Assembly: GCA_028278225.1 (NCBI GenBank)
Contig: JANQEU010000045.1
Span: 298,683 to 362,682 of the forward strand
From: Cyclobacteriaceae bacterium
Lineage (GTDB): Bacteria > Bacteroidota > Bacteroidia > Cytophagales > Cyclobacteriaceae
DNA: 64,000 nucleotides
Direction of reading: 5' to 3'
This document shows, in pieces, positions 44,976 through 53,328 of this stretch (the first letter of the stretch is position 1; each line of letters begins with the position of its first letter). Under the pieces are notes generated by a model that saw nothing but the letters and a program-made list of their open reading frames with translations, did not search any database and was not told where the DNA came from. Both the position numbers and the translations under genes were made by a program.

Positions 44976-45452
44976 ATGATAACACTTGAGGAACTACTGC
45001 AGCAAAACAGGAGGATTGTATTTGTTGGTCTTGGAAATGTGCTCAAGGGTGATGATGGCATAGGCGTATACATCGGTCAGAATATTCAGGAAAATGTCAA
45101 AGTAAAAAAAGTCATCGCCGAAATAAGCCCGGAAAATCATCTCGGCAAGATCAACGAACTGAAGCCGTCGGTGATCGTTTTTGCCGATGCTGTGGATTTC
45201 AATCGGAAACCCGGGTTTTCAGAATTATTGACCGTCTCCGGGCTTCAGGATCAGACCTGTCATACCCACAATGTATCGCTCGAACGATTAAAGGACTTCC
45301 TGACCGCACCAATCTACGTACTTGGGATACAGCCCCGGAACCTTGGGTTTGGCGATCCGTTTTCCAAAGAAGCGCTTGTCGCCGCCGACCGTATCCTTAA
45401 GAAGATCAATTTCCACTCTCAGGACATCCAAAATCCCGAAAGCCTTCATTGA
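44976..45452 (+). CDS. Hydrogenase maturation endopeptidase, HycI family
   Basis: The 158-residue protein matches the HycI/HybD family: GLGNVLKGDDGIGVYI near the start, VIVFADAVDF in the middle, and HTHNVSLERL with YVLGIQPRNLGFGDPF near the end. Family members cleave the C-terminal extension of the hydrogenase large subunit once nickel is inserted. Its likely substrate is the 36-residue tail of the large subunit at 37397-38593. It is the last gene of the operon; a strong inverted repeat follows. Confidence 0.9.
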   Translation: MITLEELLQQNRRIVFVGLGNVLKGDDGIGVYIGQNIQENVKVKKVIAEISPENHLGKINELKPSVIVFADAVDFNRKPGFSELLTVSGLQDQTCHTHNVSLERLKDFLTAPIYVLGIQPRNLGFGDPFSKEALVAADRILKKINFHSQDIQNPESLH

Positions 45453-45496
45453 ACTCCTCATCGTCTGACCAATCAATTTGATCAGGCATTACCAGT

Positions 45497-45510
45497 GTAA
45501 AGGATTAACC
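45497..45510. other. 14-bp element also present at 49755-49768
   Basis: GTAAAGGATTAACC occurs at 45497-45510 and at 49755-49768. Both copies lie in gaps and upstream of plus-strand genes for predicted secreted proteins (45616 and 49812), at 105 and 43 bases before the start. A regulatory role is possible; chance is not excluded. Confidence 0.35.
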
Positions 45511-45515
45511 CTGAC

Positions 45516-45540
45516 AAAGTTCTTGATTATCAAGAACTTT
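45516..45540. terminator. Perfect inverted repeat after the hydrogenase operon
   Basis: AAAGTTCTTGA, a 3-base loop (TTA), and TCAAGAACTTT form an 11-bp perfect stem, 63 bases past the stop of the protease gene. The stem ends in TTT but no long T-run follows, so it is a candidate terminator or, alternatively, an operator for 45616. Confidence 0.5.
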
Positions 45541-45615
45541 CATCGCCTGGATTAATCCGGTTTGCCGGCTTTTGAGAATTTGGGATTAACTTTATCACCA
45601 CCCAAATATTGTGTT

Positions 45616-46494
45616 ATGAAATACAAAACAGCTATTGTCCTATTCTTAGCATTCCTTTCATTTTTTTCTGTCAGCGCCCAGGATTATACCTTCAAAGTCC
45701 TGATCAACAGGGGGCAAAACCTGCTAAGGACCACAGACGGCAAAATGGTTCAATTGAAACCCGGGCAACTTGTGAATGACGTAGATATCATCATCACGTC
45801 TGAAAAAGCGTACCTGGGCCTTGTGCATAAAACAGGGAGAATTTTCGATGTTAGGGGAGCAGGTTCTCACAGAGTCTCCGACCTCGTAACAAAAATGAAG
45901 GATTCCAAGCCCGGCGGTGACGCTACGAGCAAGTATGCTCAATTCATTTCGGGGAAGCTGACAGCCGGCGAAAAAGCCAGGATCAGGCAGGAGAACCGCG
46001 CAGTGGGAGATATTAGCATTAACGTTTTCCTGCCGCCATCGACGGAATTGCTTGGTGACTTTGGATATATATCCTGGGAGGTTGAAAATGACTATGACGG
46101 CACTTATACCGTCATTATTAATGATCTTTTCGAAGATGAGGTTTTTACCCGGGAAGTGTCAGAAAACGCTATCATGCTAAATTTCTCAGAGATTGAAAAT
46201 GAAACCAATGTGTTTGTCATAAGTGTGAAGGGCACATCACAGAAAATGGCTTCGCCCGTTTACTCGATCAAACGGATCAATGAAGAAAGGCCTGAAGTTG
46301 CGGCAGCCCTGGAAGAATTGAAATCAGAAATCACAGGGGACAGTCCGTTGGAGATGCTTTTATTGGCATATTTTTATGTCGAAAACGATTTATTGCTGGA
46401 TGCTCTGACACAATACCAGCGAGGTATGGAAAAGTACCCTGATGAGTTGGGAACATTTTATGAGATATTTTTGACAAATAATGGATTAAAATAA
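45616..46494 (+). CDS. Secreted hypothetical protein with FecR-like N-terminus
   Basis: The frame opens upstream at 45562, but the ATG at 45616 gives a clean signal peptide (MKYKTAIVLFLAFLSFFSVSAQ) and is preferred. The ~290-residue product then has a beta-rich domain (FKVLINRGQNLLRTTDGKMV, then IIITSEKAYLGLVHK) resembling the FecR-type sheath that senses a surface charge or value. A charged coiled segment and two helices (ALEELKSEI, FYVENDLLLDALTQY) finish it. No enzyme motif is seen. It follows the hydrogenase operon after the hairpin and may be independent. Confidence 0.6.
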   Translation: MKYKTAIVLFLAFLSFFSVSAQDYTFKVLINRGQNLLRTTDGKMVQLKPGQLVNDVDIIITSEKAYLGLVHKTGRIFDVRGAGSHRVSDLVTKMKDSKPGGDATSKYAQFISGKLTAGEKARIRQENRAVGDISINVFLPPSTELLGDFGYISWEVENDYDGTYTVIINDLFEDEVFTREVSENAIMLNFSEIENETNVFVISVKGTSQKMASPVYSIKRINEERPEVAAALEELKSEITGDSPLEMLLLAYFYVENDLLLDALTQYQRGMEKYPDELGTFYEIFLTNNGLK

Positions 46495-46536
46495 AAGGCC
46501 AATTGAGTAGCATTCTCAAATTGTAGACGAGTGTAA

Positions 46537-46956
46537 ATGAATAAGATCAAACGGATTTTACTGATAGATGATGACCGGGCAATAAACTTTCTGAATAAGG
46601 CCATAATCAAAAAGAAAGCGTGTGCCGAAGAAATACTCGACTATGAAATGGCGGAAGAAGCGTTGATGTTTCTAAAGGAGAATAACAACAGCCATCAAAT
46701 GCCGGATCTCATTTTGCTTGATATCAATATGCCCGTAATGGATGGATGGGAGTTTGTAGAACAGTATGGCAAGATCCCCGAGGAAAACAGGAACGCCGTC
46801 ATCGTGCTACTGACTTCTTCCATAAGTCCGGCTGACAAATCCAGGGCGGATGCAATTAGTGAAATTGCCGAATTCAGGTCCAAGCCTTTGACATTCGAAA
46901 TGCTCGATGAGATCATTTCATTGCATTACAATGGTTTCCGACACCCGGTTTCCTGA
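46537..46956 (+). CDS. Single-domain response regulator (receiver)
   Basis: The 139-residue protein is a stand-alone receiver of the CheY fold. The acidic pocket is ILLIDDDRAINFL, the phosphoacceptor Asp is in LILLDINMPVMDGW, Thr/Ser in VLLTSS, and the Lys in FRSKPLTFEM. No output domain is present. It could take phosphate from a histidine kinase encoded elsewhere; the adjacent kinase-like gene at 47014 has only the dimerisation part. Confidence 0.92.
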   Translation: MNKIKRILLIDDDRAINFLNKAIIKKKACAEEILDYEMAEEALMFLKENNNSHQMPDLILLDINMPVMDGWEFVEQYGKIPEENRNAVIVLLTSSISPADKSRADAISEIAEFRSKPLTFEMLDEIISLHYNGFRHPVS

Positions 46957-47013
46957 GCAATCCGAAAAATTGAGGCTAAATTGTATGAGGAAGACCACAT
47001 GCCGGTTTAGTCA

Positions 47014-48729
47014 ATGGGTAGAACACTCCTTTTTTTCGCTATATTGATCCCAATTTTACATGCAACTGCTCAGCAAAGTAAGATTGACAGCATTTCCACG
47101 TTACTCCGGGACTTTGACCGGTCTGATTCGAATCGCGTCAAACTTTTAAATGAGTTAGCATTCGCCTACAGGTCGGTAGCACCGTCAAAGATGGTTGAGA
47201 TCATAAAACAAGCGGAAGAAATAGCCTTAAAAATTGATTTTAAGAAAGGATATGGCAGATCAATGCACAACCTTGGAGTTTACTACTGGACTCAGAACGA
47301 CTATGCCTCGGCTTTCGGTCAGTTTCAACAAGCCTATGAGATATTCGAGGAGATCGATGACTTTGAGAATATGGCCAAGGCAGTCAACAACCTGGGTGTA
47401 ATACATCATCACTACCGGGATTACGAATCAGCGCTTTCCACCTATCTAAAGGCGCTGACGCTCAAAGAACAAAATAAAGACCGAAGATCAGCCGGTATGA
47501 CAATGATACAGCTTGGTAACCTGTATAGTGATCAGGGAGATTCCGATCAGGCGTTGGCATACTATGAAGACGCGCTGGAAATTTGCAGAGAGTATGGTGA
47601 CCGACAGGGTATTGCCGTGTGCCTCAATAACATAGGCGAACTCCTGATTGTCAAAGGCGAACCTGAAAATGCCTTACCGTACCTATCCGACGCACTGGAA
47701 ATGAAAAAGCAGATGGGTGACGACAGAGGCGTGGCCAGTACACTGGTAGTGATCGGCTCCGCCATGGAGAAACAGGGAGACCTTGATGCTGCATTTGCAT
47801 ACTACAGTGAGTCCCTTGAGGTAAGAAAAAGGCTGAATGACCGCGCGTTGATGGGACAATCCTACAATCATCTTGCAGAGGTCCTGATTGCCAGAGGGCA
47901 TTTTAAACAGGCAGCCCGGTACCTTGAGGAAGGGTACGACCTGGCCAAATTAACGGAGGCGAAAGACCTGGAGCTGGACATCCTCTTCAATTATTACAGG
48001 CTCAACCGGTCACAAAATCAGGTTTTACCCGCCCTGGAATATTTTGAAAAATATAGTAACCTCAAAGACGAGATCTTCAGCTATGAGCGGGTCCGGGCAC
48101 TGGCGGAGATTCAATCCAGATATGACGCACAGCAGCAGATCAAGGAAAATGAGATCCTGAAAAAGGATATAGAAATAAATGATCAGATCATTGCGCAGCA
48201 AAGACAACAGAATCTTTTCATAATGACCATATCCATTGTGGTGATCATTTTGCTTGCCATACTTTTCTATTTCTACCGTATTAAGGTTAGATCTAACCGG
48301 GAACTGAAAAAATTGAACAAGGAGATATTGGATCAGAAGGAACGAATCTCGGAACAGTCCGACTCCTTAAAGGAGGCTAATGAAAAGATCAGGTTAAATA
48401 ATGAAAACCTGGAGCTCAGGGTTGGGGAAAGAACGAAGGAACTTGCCGATCACTACAAGAAACTGGAAGAATATACTTTCATGAACGCCCATCTGTTGCG
48501 TGCTCCCTTAACACGAATTCAAAGCCTGACCTATCTTGTGGAAAAAGAAGATAGCAAAAAGCTGAATAAAGAGTTGCTCGATATTCTCAGAAAATCTGTC
48601 GAGGAGTTGGATGAGGTAATTTATTCAATCAATTCCGTATTAAGCGGTGAAGATAATCCAGCATTTGCATTGGCCGGGGATTCCGGGCAGCGCAGTAAAG
48701 GGAAAGGGGATAAAAACATTGAGGACTGA
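47014..48729 (+). CDS. TPR membrane protein with HisKA-type domain and no ATPase domain
   Basis: The 571-residue protein has a signal peptide (LFFAILIPILHATA), six to seven periplasmic TPR units (residues ~60-340, with WTQNDYASAFGQFQQAYEIF and AYYEDALEICREYGDRQGIA), one membrane helix (~405-425, IMTISIVVIILLAILFYFYR) and a coiled coil. It ends in a HisKA-like four-helix segment in which MNAHLLRAPLTRIQSLTYLV holds the phosphoacceptor histidine. The N, G1, F and G2 boxes of a HATPase_c domain are absent. It is not obviously truncated: the ORF ends naturally with a charged tail. It could act with a partner kinase or as a phosphotransfer protein for 46537-46956. Confidence 0.85.
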   Translation: MGRTLLFFAILIPILHATAQQSKIDSISTLLRDFDRSDSNRVKLLNELAFAYRSVAPSKMVEIIKQAEEIALKIDFKKGYGRSMHNLGVYYWTQNDYASAFGQFQQAYEIFEEIDDFENMAKAVNNLGVIHHHYRDYESALSTYLKALTLKEQNKDRRSAGMTMIQLGNLYSDQGDSDQALAYYEDALEICREYGDRQGIAVCLNNIGELLIVKGEPENALPYLSDALEMKKQMGDDRGVASTLVVIGSAMEKQGDLDAAFAYYSESLEVRKRLNDRALMGQSYNHLAEVLIARGHFKQAARYLEEGYDLAKLTEAKDLELDILFNYYRLNRSQNQVLPALEYFEKYSNLKDEIFSYERVRALAEIQSRYDAQQQIKENEILKKDIEINDQIIAQQRQQNLFIMTISIVVIILLAILFYFYRIKVRSNRELKKLNKEILDQKERISEQSDSLKEANEKIRLNNENLELRVGERTKELADHYKKLEEYTFMNAHLLRAPLTRIQSLTYLVEKEDSKKLNKELLDILRKSVEELDEVIYSINSVLSGEDNPAFALAGDSGQRSKGKGDKNIED

Positions 48730-48744
48730 TATGGATCCGTCGGA

Positions 48745-49590
48745 TCAGGACTCATCTTTCCAAAGCACCTGACTTTTTAACACAAGCAATGGGATTTGCC
48801 CATGAAATGCCATTTTCCGGGTTATACTGGAATGGAACATGTCTTCAAACACCTCCCTGTCGCGTGGGATCACTGCCATCATTTCGGGTTTTTGTTCTTC
48901 AATGAAGCTGAGTATCCCATCATACACATTTTTATTGATAACAGGATGATGCTTGTGTTTTACCTCTTCCAGAAAATGGTGAAATAACTTGCTGATCGAT
49001 TCCTTCTTGAAATCTATGTTTTCCGATTTGTAAACATGCACTACCTGCAGATTGGCATCATTGGACTGGATCAGGCTTTTGAGGTACTGAAATGATTCTC
49101 TTGAAACATCAGGATTCTTGAAATCCGCAGCGAATGCTACATTTTGTAGGGGAGCGAACATGGATTCCAGGGGTACGATCAGAACCGGACACTGAGCTGT
49201 GAGTGCGACGAGAATTGCATTCGAACCAAGCGTGACACGCTCCATAAAAGCTTTGTCCCTGCTGCCCATTACGATGAGGTCAGGATGTTCCTTTTCTACC
49301 AGCGCATTGACCACTTCTTTCACTGATCCCTTTTCGAAAATTGAGCTGACGTTTAGACTCTGGTCAAATTTCGCAACACGTTTCTCCAGCTTGTTTTTTA
49401 TGCTATTTTCAAGTTGTTTGTTTTCCGTCGAAGAGGGACCTCCCGTATCGGCAAAGGGTACAATGGGGTTGTGTACATGCAGCAATAAAAAGGTCACATC
49501 CGGTGTATTTGCATAAAGTTGGAGTACGTACCGGATTGCATTTTCAGAAGCTTCGGTAAAATCTGTTGTAAGAATAATTTTAGTTTCCAT
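48745..49590 (-). CDS. Tandem-domain universal stress protein
   Basis: The 281-residue cytoplasmic protein has two UspA-type units (~1-140 and ~150-280). Unit 1 has ILTTDFTEASENAIRYVL and the nucleotide-loop region DLIVMGSRDKAFMERVTLGS; unit 2 has VAFAADFKNPDVSRESFQYL and a degenerate loop. Such proteins often rise during anaerobiosis. A Crp/Fnr-like box lies 72-85 bases upstream of the start, as in front of the hydrogenase operon. Confidence 0.88.
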   Translation of the reverse strand: METKIILTTDFTEASENAIRYVLQLYANTPDVTFLLLHVHNPIVPFADTGGPSSTENKQLENSIKNKLEKRVAKFDQSLNVSSIFEKGSVKEVVNALVEKEHPDLIVMGSRDKAFMERVTLGSNAILVALTAQCPVLIVPLESMFAPLQNVAFAADFKNPDVSRESFQYLKSLIQSNDANLQVVHVYKSENIDFKKESISKLFHHFLEEVKHKHHPVINKNVYDGILSFIEEQKPEMMAVIPRDREVFEDMFHSSITRKMAFHGQIPLLVLKSQVLWKDES

Positions 49591-49661
49591 GACATCAATT
49601 TTCCTGAATTCAATATAAGGAAATGATTTTTGAAATCAACACGGATTTATTTTGTAACCCT

Positions 49662-49675
49662 TTGATTCATATCAG
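49662..49675. promoter_or_regulatory. Crp/Fnr-family binding site upstream of usp, candidate
   Basis: TTGATTCATATCAG matches the TTGATnnnnATCAA consensus at 9 of 10 fixed positions. It lies in the divergent gap between the usp gene (start 49590) and the secreted hypothetical gene (start 49812). The same variant ATCAG half-site occurs at 32965-32978. Confidence 0.55.
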
Positions 49676-49811
49676 TTTCCAAAATGATATTTGAAAGAAA
49701 TACTCCTGGAAACTCAAAAACTTTTCTTTTGAAAGATGAGTTATAAATGTGTCAGTAAAGGATTAACCATTATTGATTAAGTTTAGATCATAAATAAAAG
49801 CATTCGGAATC

Positions 49812-50279
49812 GTGTACATCATTCATCTGTTCATCGCGCTGTTATTCGTCGCCCAGGGAGGACACAAAATTGAAATTGAGGATGTGAGGAGAGGAGATTC
49901 ATTTGAGCAAGGTCAAAGTACCTATCATACATTTGGCAAAATATCGATAGAGCCATTTGATATCAAGGACAGGGATGCATACGTTCTGCTTGTGTCCAAC
50001 TCCAACAGCAAACTGACATTTCATGAGTATGAAAAATTTGCGCTGAGCGATGTCAACAGGACCACATTTAACTGGAGCTATTCTTTCAACATTGATACAC
50101 CACAGGACGATTTCAATGTTTATGCCATTCTCACGGACAAATTCAGCAAAAACCTTTTTGAAACTTTCGAAAAAGAAGTTTCCGGAATGAATTCGATCGA
50201 GCAATTGATCGGCAAACTGAGGGAAACCGGCAGAATAGATCCGCTGAATTTTACCATCTTCTGGGTAAGGATTAATTAA
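49812..50279 (+). CDS. Small secreted hypothetical protein
   Basis: The 155-residue product starts at a GTG and has a signal peptide-like start (MYIIHLFIALLFVAQGG). The rest is a beta-rich domain with conserved aromatic and charged positions (YVLLVSNSNSKLTFHEYEKF and FNWSYSFNIDTPQDDF). No family was recognised. It shares a gap with the usp gene, and a 14-bp element repeated at 45497 is 43 bases upstream. Confidence 0.55.
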   Translation: MYIIHLFIALLFVAQGGHKIEIEDVRRGDSFEQGQSTYHTFGKISIEPFDIKDRDAYVLLVSNSNSKLTFHEYEKFALSDVNRTTFNWSYSFNIDTPQDDFNVYAILTDKFSKNLFETFEKEVSGMNSIEQLIGKLRETGRIDPLNFTIFWVRIN

Positions 50280-50449
50280 TTGCAAAAACAGGGGTTTCTC
50301 CCCGTTTCCAATGACATCCGTCATAGGTGAGATGCGCATTATTCTTTAACTTCAGTACAACTACCAGGTCCGGGGGATGTGTTTGTAAACAACTACCCAT
50401 TATTTGCTGTGGTGTACCGGAAATGCGTTTTAACAATAAATTTCTCGCC

Positions 50450-52780
50450 ATGCAAAACACCAAACAATCAAGCAAGCCCAGCTTGCGAAAGGCCGCCCTC
50501 GACTACCACCAATTTCCGAAAAAAGGTAAGATTGAAGTCACTCCGACCAAACCCTGCGCAACCCAGGATGATCTTTCACTGGCCTATACACCGGGAGTGG
50601 CACAGCCTTGCCTGGAAATAAAGGACAATCCAAAAAAGGCTATTGACTACACTTCTAAAGGCAACCTTGTTGCAGTCATTAGTAATGGAACTGCCGTACT
50701 GGGTTTGGGCAATATCGGCGCCCTGGCAGGTAAACCCGTGATGGAAGGAAAGGGCGTTCTCTTTAAGAGATTTGCGAATATAGACGTGTTCGACATTGAG
50801 CTGGATACGGAAGACTCTGACGAGATCATCAAAACCGTAAAATATCTGTCACCTACCTTTGGGGGTGTCAACCTGGAAGATATAAAAGCTCCGGAATGTT
50901 TTTATATCGAGGAAAGGCTCAAAAAAGAACTGGATATACCGGTTTTCCATGACGACCAGCATGGGACCGCCATCATTTCCGGCGCTGCTTTGGTCAATGC
51001 TCTTGAGATTGTGGATAAGAGAATAGAGGACGTTGTGGTTGTCTACAGCGGGGCAGGGGCGGCTGGAATCGCATGCGCAAATTTTTATCTGGCGCTTGGT
51101 GTAAAGCTTGAGAACATGCTGATGATTGACAGCAAAGGAGTATTGTGGAATGGAAGGGGAGACGAAACCAAAAATCCCTACAAGGCAAAATTTTTCAGAG
51201 ACACTCCCTGCAGGGACCTTGCTGATGCAATGAGAGGAGCGGATGTATTTTGCGGTGTTTCCATTGCCAACGTACTCACTGAAGACATGGTGTTGTCCAT
51301 GGCGGACAGACCCATCATTTTCGCCATGGCCAATCCGGATCCGGAGATCAGGTATGAATTGGCCAAGAAAGCCAGGCCGGATGCGATCGTCGCCACAGGC
51401 CGGAGCGATTATCCGAACCAGGTAAACAATGTATTGGGATTTCCCTTCATTTTCAGAGGGGCACTTGATGTGGAAGCTACAAGCATCAATGAAGAGATGA
51501 AACTTGCGGCCGCTCATGCCCTGGCGAAACTTGCCAAAGAAGAAGTTCCCGACAGCGTCAAGAAAGCTTACAATGATCCGGACCTGGCCTTTGGGCCGGG
51601 ATACATTATTCCGAAGCCATTTGACCCGAGAGTACTCTTGTGGGAATCCATGGCCGTCGCGGAAGCAGCCATCAACTCAGGGGTTGCCAAATTGAAAATT
51701 GATCTGAATGAATATAAGGAAACCCTGATGGAACAATTGGACTGGTCACGTGAGATCATGCGTAAGATCCATATGATTGCCGGTAAAGATCCCCGAAGGA
51801 TCGTATTTCCCGAAGGTGATAACCCAAAGATAATCTGGGCTGCCAGCGAGATCGCAAGAACCGGCATAGCGAAACCGATATTACTTGCCAGGGATAAAGC
51901 TCAGCTTATTAAAAAGTTTGAAGAACTTCATCATGATCCGGCCGGTATTGAGATCATTGAACCCAAGAACTGGATATACCATGACCAGTATGTAAACGCC
52001 TACTACGAATTGAGACAGCGGAAAGGCATCACCTGGACCCGGGCAAATAAGGATATGCGTAACTATATCCATTTTGGACTGACAATGGTTCATCAGGGGC
52101 ATGCCGATGGAATGATTGCCGGTATCAACACTATTTATCCGGATGTACTCAAGCCTTCGCTGGAGATTATCGGTGCGAAGAACAGATTGGCGGCGGGTCT
52201 TTACATGATCATTCACAACCACAAGCTGTACTGTTTTGCAGATTGTGCGGTTAACATCAATCCTACGGGAGATCAATTGGCCCAGATCACCCTGCTTGCA
52301 GCCAGAGAAATGGAACTTTTGCACCTCGAACCAAGTGTGGCCATGTTGTCATTTTCCAATTTTGGCTCAGTCCGGTGCGAGGAAACGAACAAGGTTGCTT
52401 ACGCGGTGAAAAAAGTTCGTGAGGAGCGACCTGATCTCATGGTGGATGGACCCGTTCAGGCTGACATTGCCCTGGACACACCATTTATCAATGAACATTT
52501 TCCATTCTCCAGGCTGAAAAAACGACCCAATTTGCTCATATTCCCAAACCTGGATGCAGGAAATATCGCACTCAAATTGTCAAAGTCCTTTGGACGGGTA
52601 AATACGATCGGCCCGGTTATTTTGGGCATGAATAAGCCGGTCCATGTTTTACCTATCGGATGTGATGTCACCAGCATTGTTAACCTTGCGGCAATTGCTA
52701 CAACAGATGCCCAGAAAAAAAGAGTAAAAGAAGTACGGGACAACAAATTGGTATCAGAGGAAGACCTTGAACTGGTATAA
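50450..52780 (+). CDS. maeB: NADP-dependent malic enzyme with C-terminal phosphotransacetylase-like domain
   Basis: The 776-residue protein converts malate to pyruvate and CO2 with NADPH formation. Residues ~1-430 are the malic enzyme ([70 protein letters not shown] for nucleotide binding). The C-terminal ~330 residues are a phosphotransacetylase-type fold ([27 protein letters not shown]-like and [10 protein letters not shown]), which in MaeB proteins is regulatory and not catalytic. The upstream frame extends to 50327, but the ATG at 50450 ([19 protein letters not shown]) fits the family start. Confidence 0.94.
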   Translation: MQNTKQSSKPSLRKAALDYHQFPKKGKIEVTPTKPCATQDDLSLAYTPGVAQPCLEIKDNPKKAIDYTSKGNLVAVISNGTAVLGLGNIGALAGKPVMEGKGVLFKRFANIDVFDIELDTEDSDEIIKTVKYLSPTFGGVNLEDIKAPECFYIEERLKKELDIPVFHDDQHGTAIISGAALVNALEIVDKRIEDVVVVYSGAGAAGIACANFYLALGVKLENMLMIDSKGVLWNGRGDETKNPYKAKFFRDTPCRDLADAMRGADVFCGVSIANVLTEDMVLSMADRPIIFAMANPDPEIRYELAKKARPDAIVATGRSDYPNQVNNVLGFPFIFRGALDVEATSINEEMKLAAAHALAKLAKEEVPDSVKKAYNDPDLAFGPGYIIPKPFDPRVLLWESMAVAEAAINSGVAKLKIDLNEYKETLMEQLDWSREIMRKIHMIAGKDPRRIVFPEGDNPKIIWAASEIARTGIAKPILLARDKAQLIKKFEELHHDPAGIEIIEPKNWIYHDQYVNAYYELRQRKGITWTRANKDMRNYIHFGLTMVHQGHADGMIAGINTIYPDVLKPSLEIIGAKNRLAAGLYMIIHNHKLYCFADCAVNINPTGDQLAQITLLAAREMELLHLEPSVAMLSFSNFGSVRCEETNKVAYAVKKVREERPDLMVDGPVQADIALDTPFINEHFPFSRLKKRPNLLIFPNLDAGNIALKLSKSFGRVNTIGPVILGMNKPVHVLPIGCDVTSIVNLAAIATTDAQKKRVKEVRDNKLVSEEDLELV

Positions 52781-52795
52781 ACCGAGATCAGGTGG

Positions 52796-53134
52796 CTACA
52801 GGCACTTATTAAGGCAGGCGATCAGTTCTTCTGAACTGAAAGGCGCGAAAAGGCTGATGGTGTCTTTTTGACATTCGCAGTAATCCTGGTTCTCAAGGCC
52901 CAGGGTTATGACAGGTGAATTTTTGATAAGTTTCAAATGTTCCTGCCAGTAGCAGGAAGATCCCTGGCACCTGATCAGTGAGCAAATAGCCAGATTGGGG
53001 CTTGTGGCCAGCGTATCCGAGATAAACTCGTAGATATCAGTGAAAGTAACCGGAAGGTGACCTTCCATATCCAATATTTCTTTGATGTTGGACAGAAGTT
53101 CGCGGTTCGGTTCATATAGATTAATAGTTGCCAT
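52796..53134 (-). CDS. Degenerate receiver-like domain protein, cysteine-rich
   Basis: The ~112-residue protein aligns to a response-regulator receiver but lacks its key residues: the acidic pair reads YEPN, the phosphoacceptor region reads NLAICSL where DLVLLDL is expected, and the conserved Lys is replaced in SLFAPFSSEEL. Seven cysteines occur (CSLIRCQGSSC, CECQ and the final CLNKCL). The ATG at 53134 (MATINLYEPNRELLSN) is chosen over an upstream TTG at 53203. It is convergent with maeB. Metal binding or redox sensing through the cysteines is possible. Confidence 0.6.
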   Translation of the reverse strand: MATINLYEPNRELLSNIKEILDMEGHLPVTFTDIYEFISDTLATSPNLAICSLIRCQGSSCYWQEHLKLIKNSPVITLGLENQDYCECQKDTISLFAPFSSEELIACLNKCL

Positions 53135-53328
53135 TTTGCCAAAGTGGTTCACAATTTCAATAGTTCCCGTTTTGACAGAAATGATTTTTGTCAATTGGGA
53201 CAATGAAATGTGTTGTCTGTCGGCTCAAAACCATAGTCTGGCAAAAATTAATGGTCCCGGTATGCGAAGACTGGAATTAATAAGTGCGTAGTGATAAATT
53301 GTAGTTCGAAAACTGTAGCCCGAAACCT

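Noticed and set aside
50849..51517. Open frame of 222 codons on the minus strand
   Set aside because: It is antisense to the malic enzyme gene.
51800..52780. Separate phosphotransacetylase gene
   Set aside because: The frame is continuous with the malic enzyme, as usual for MaeB.
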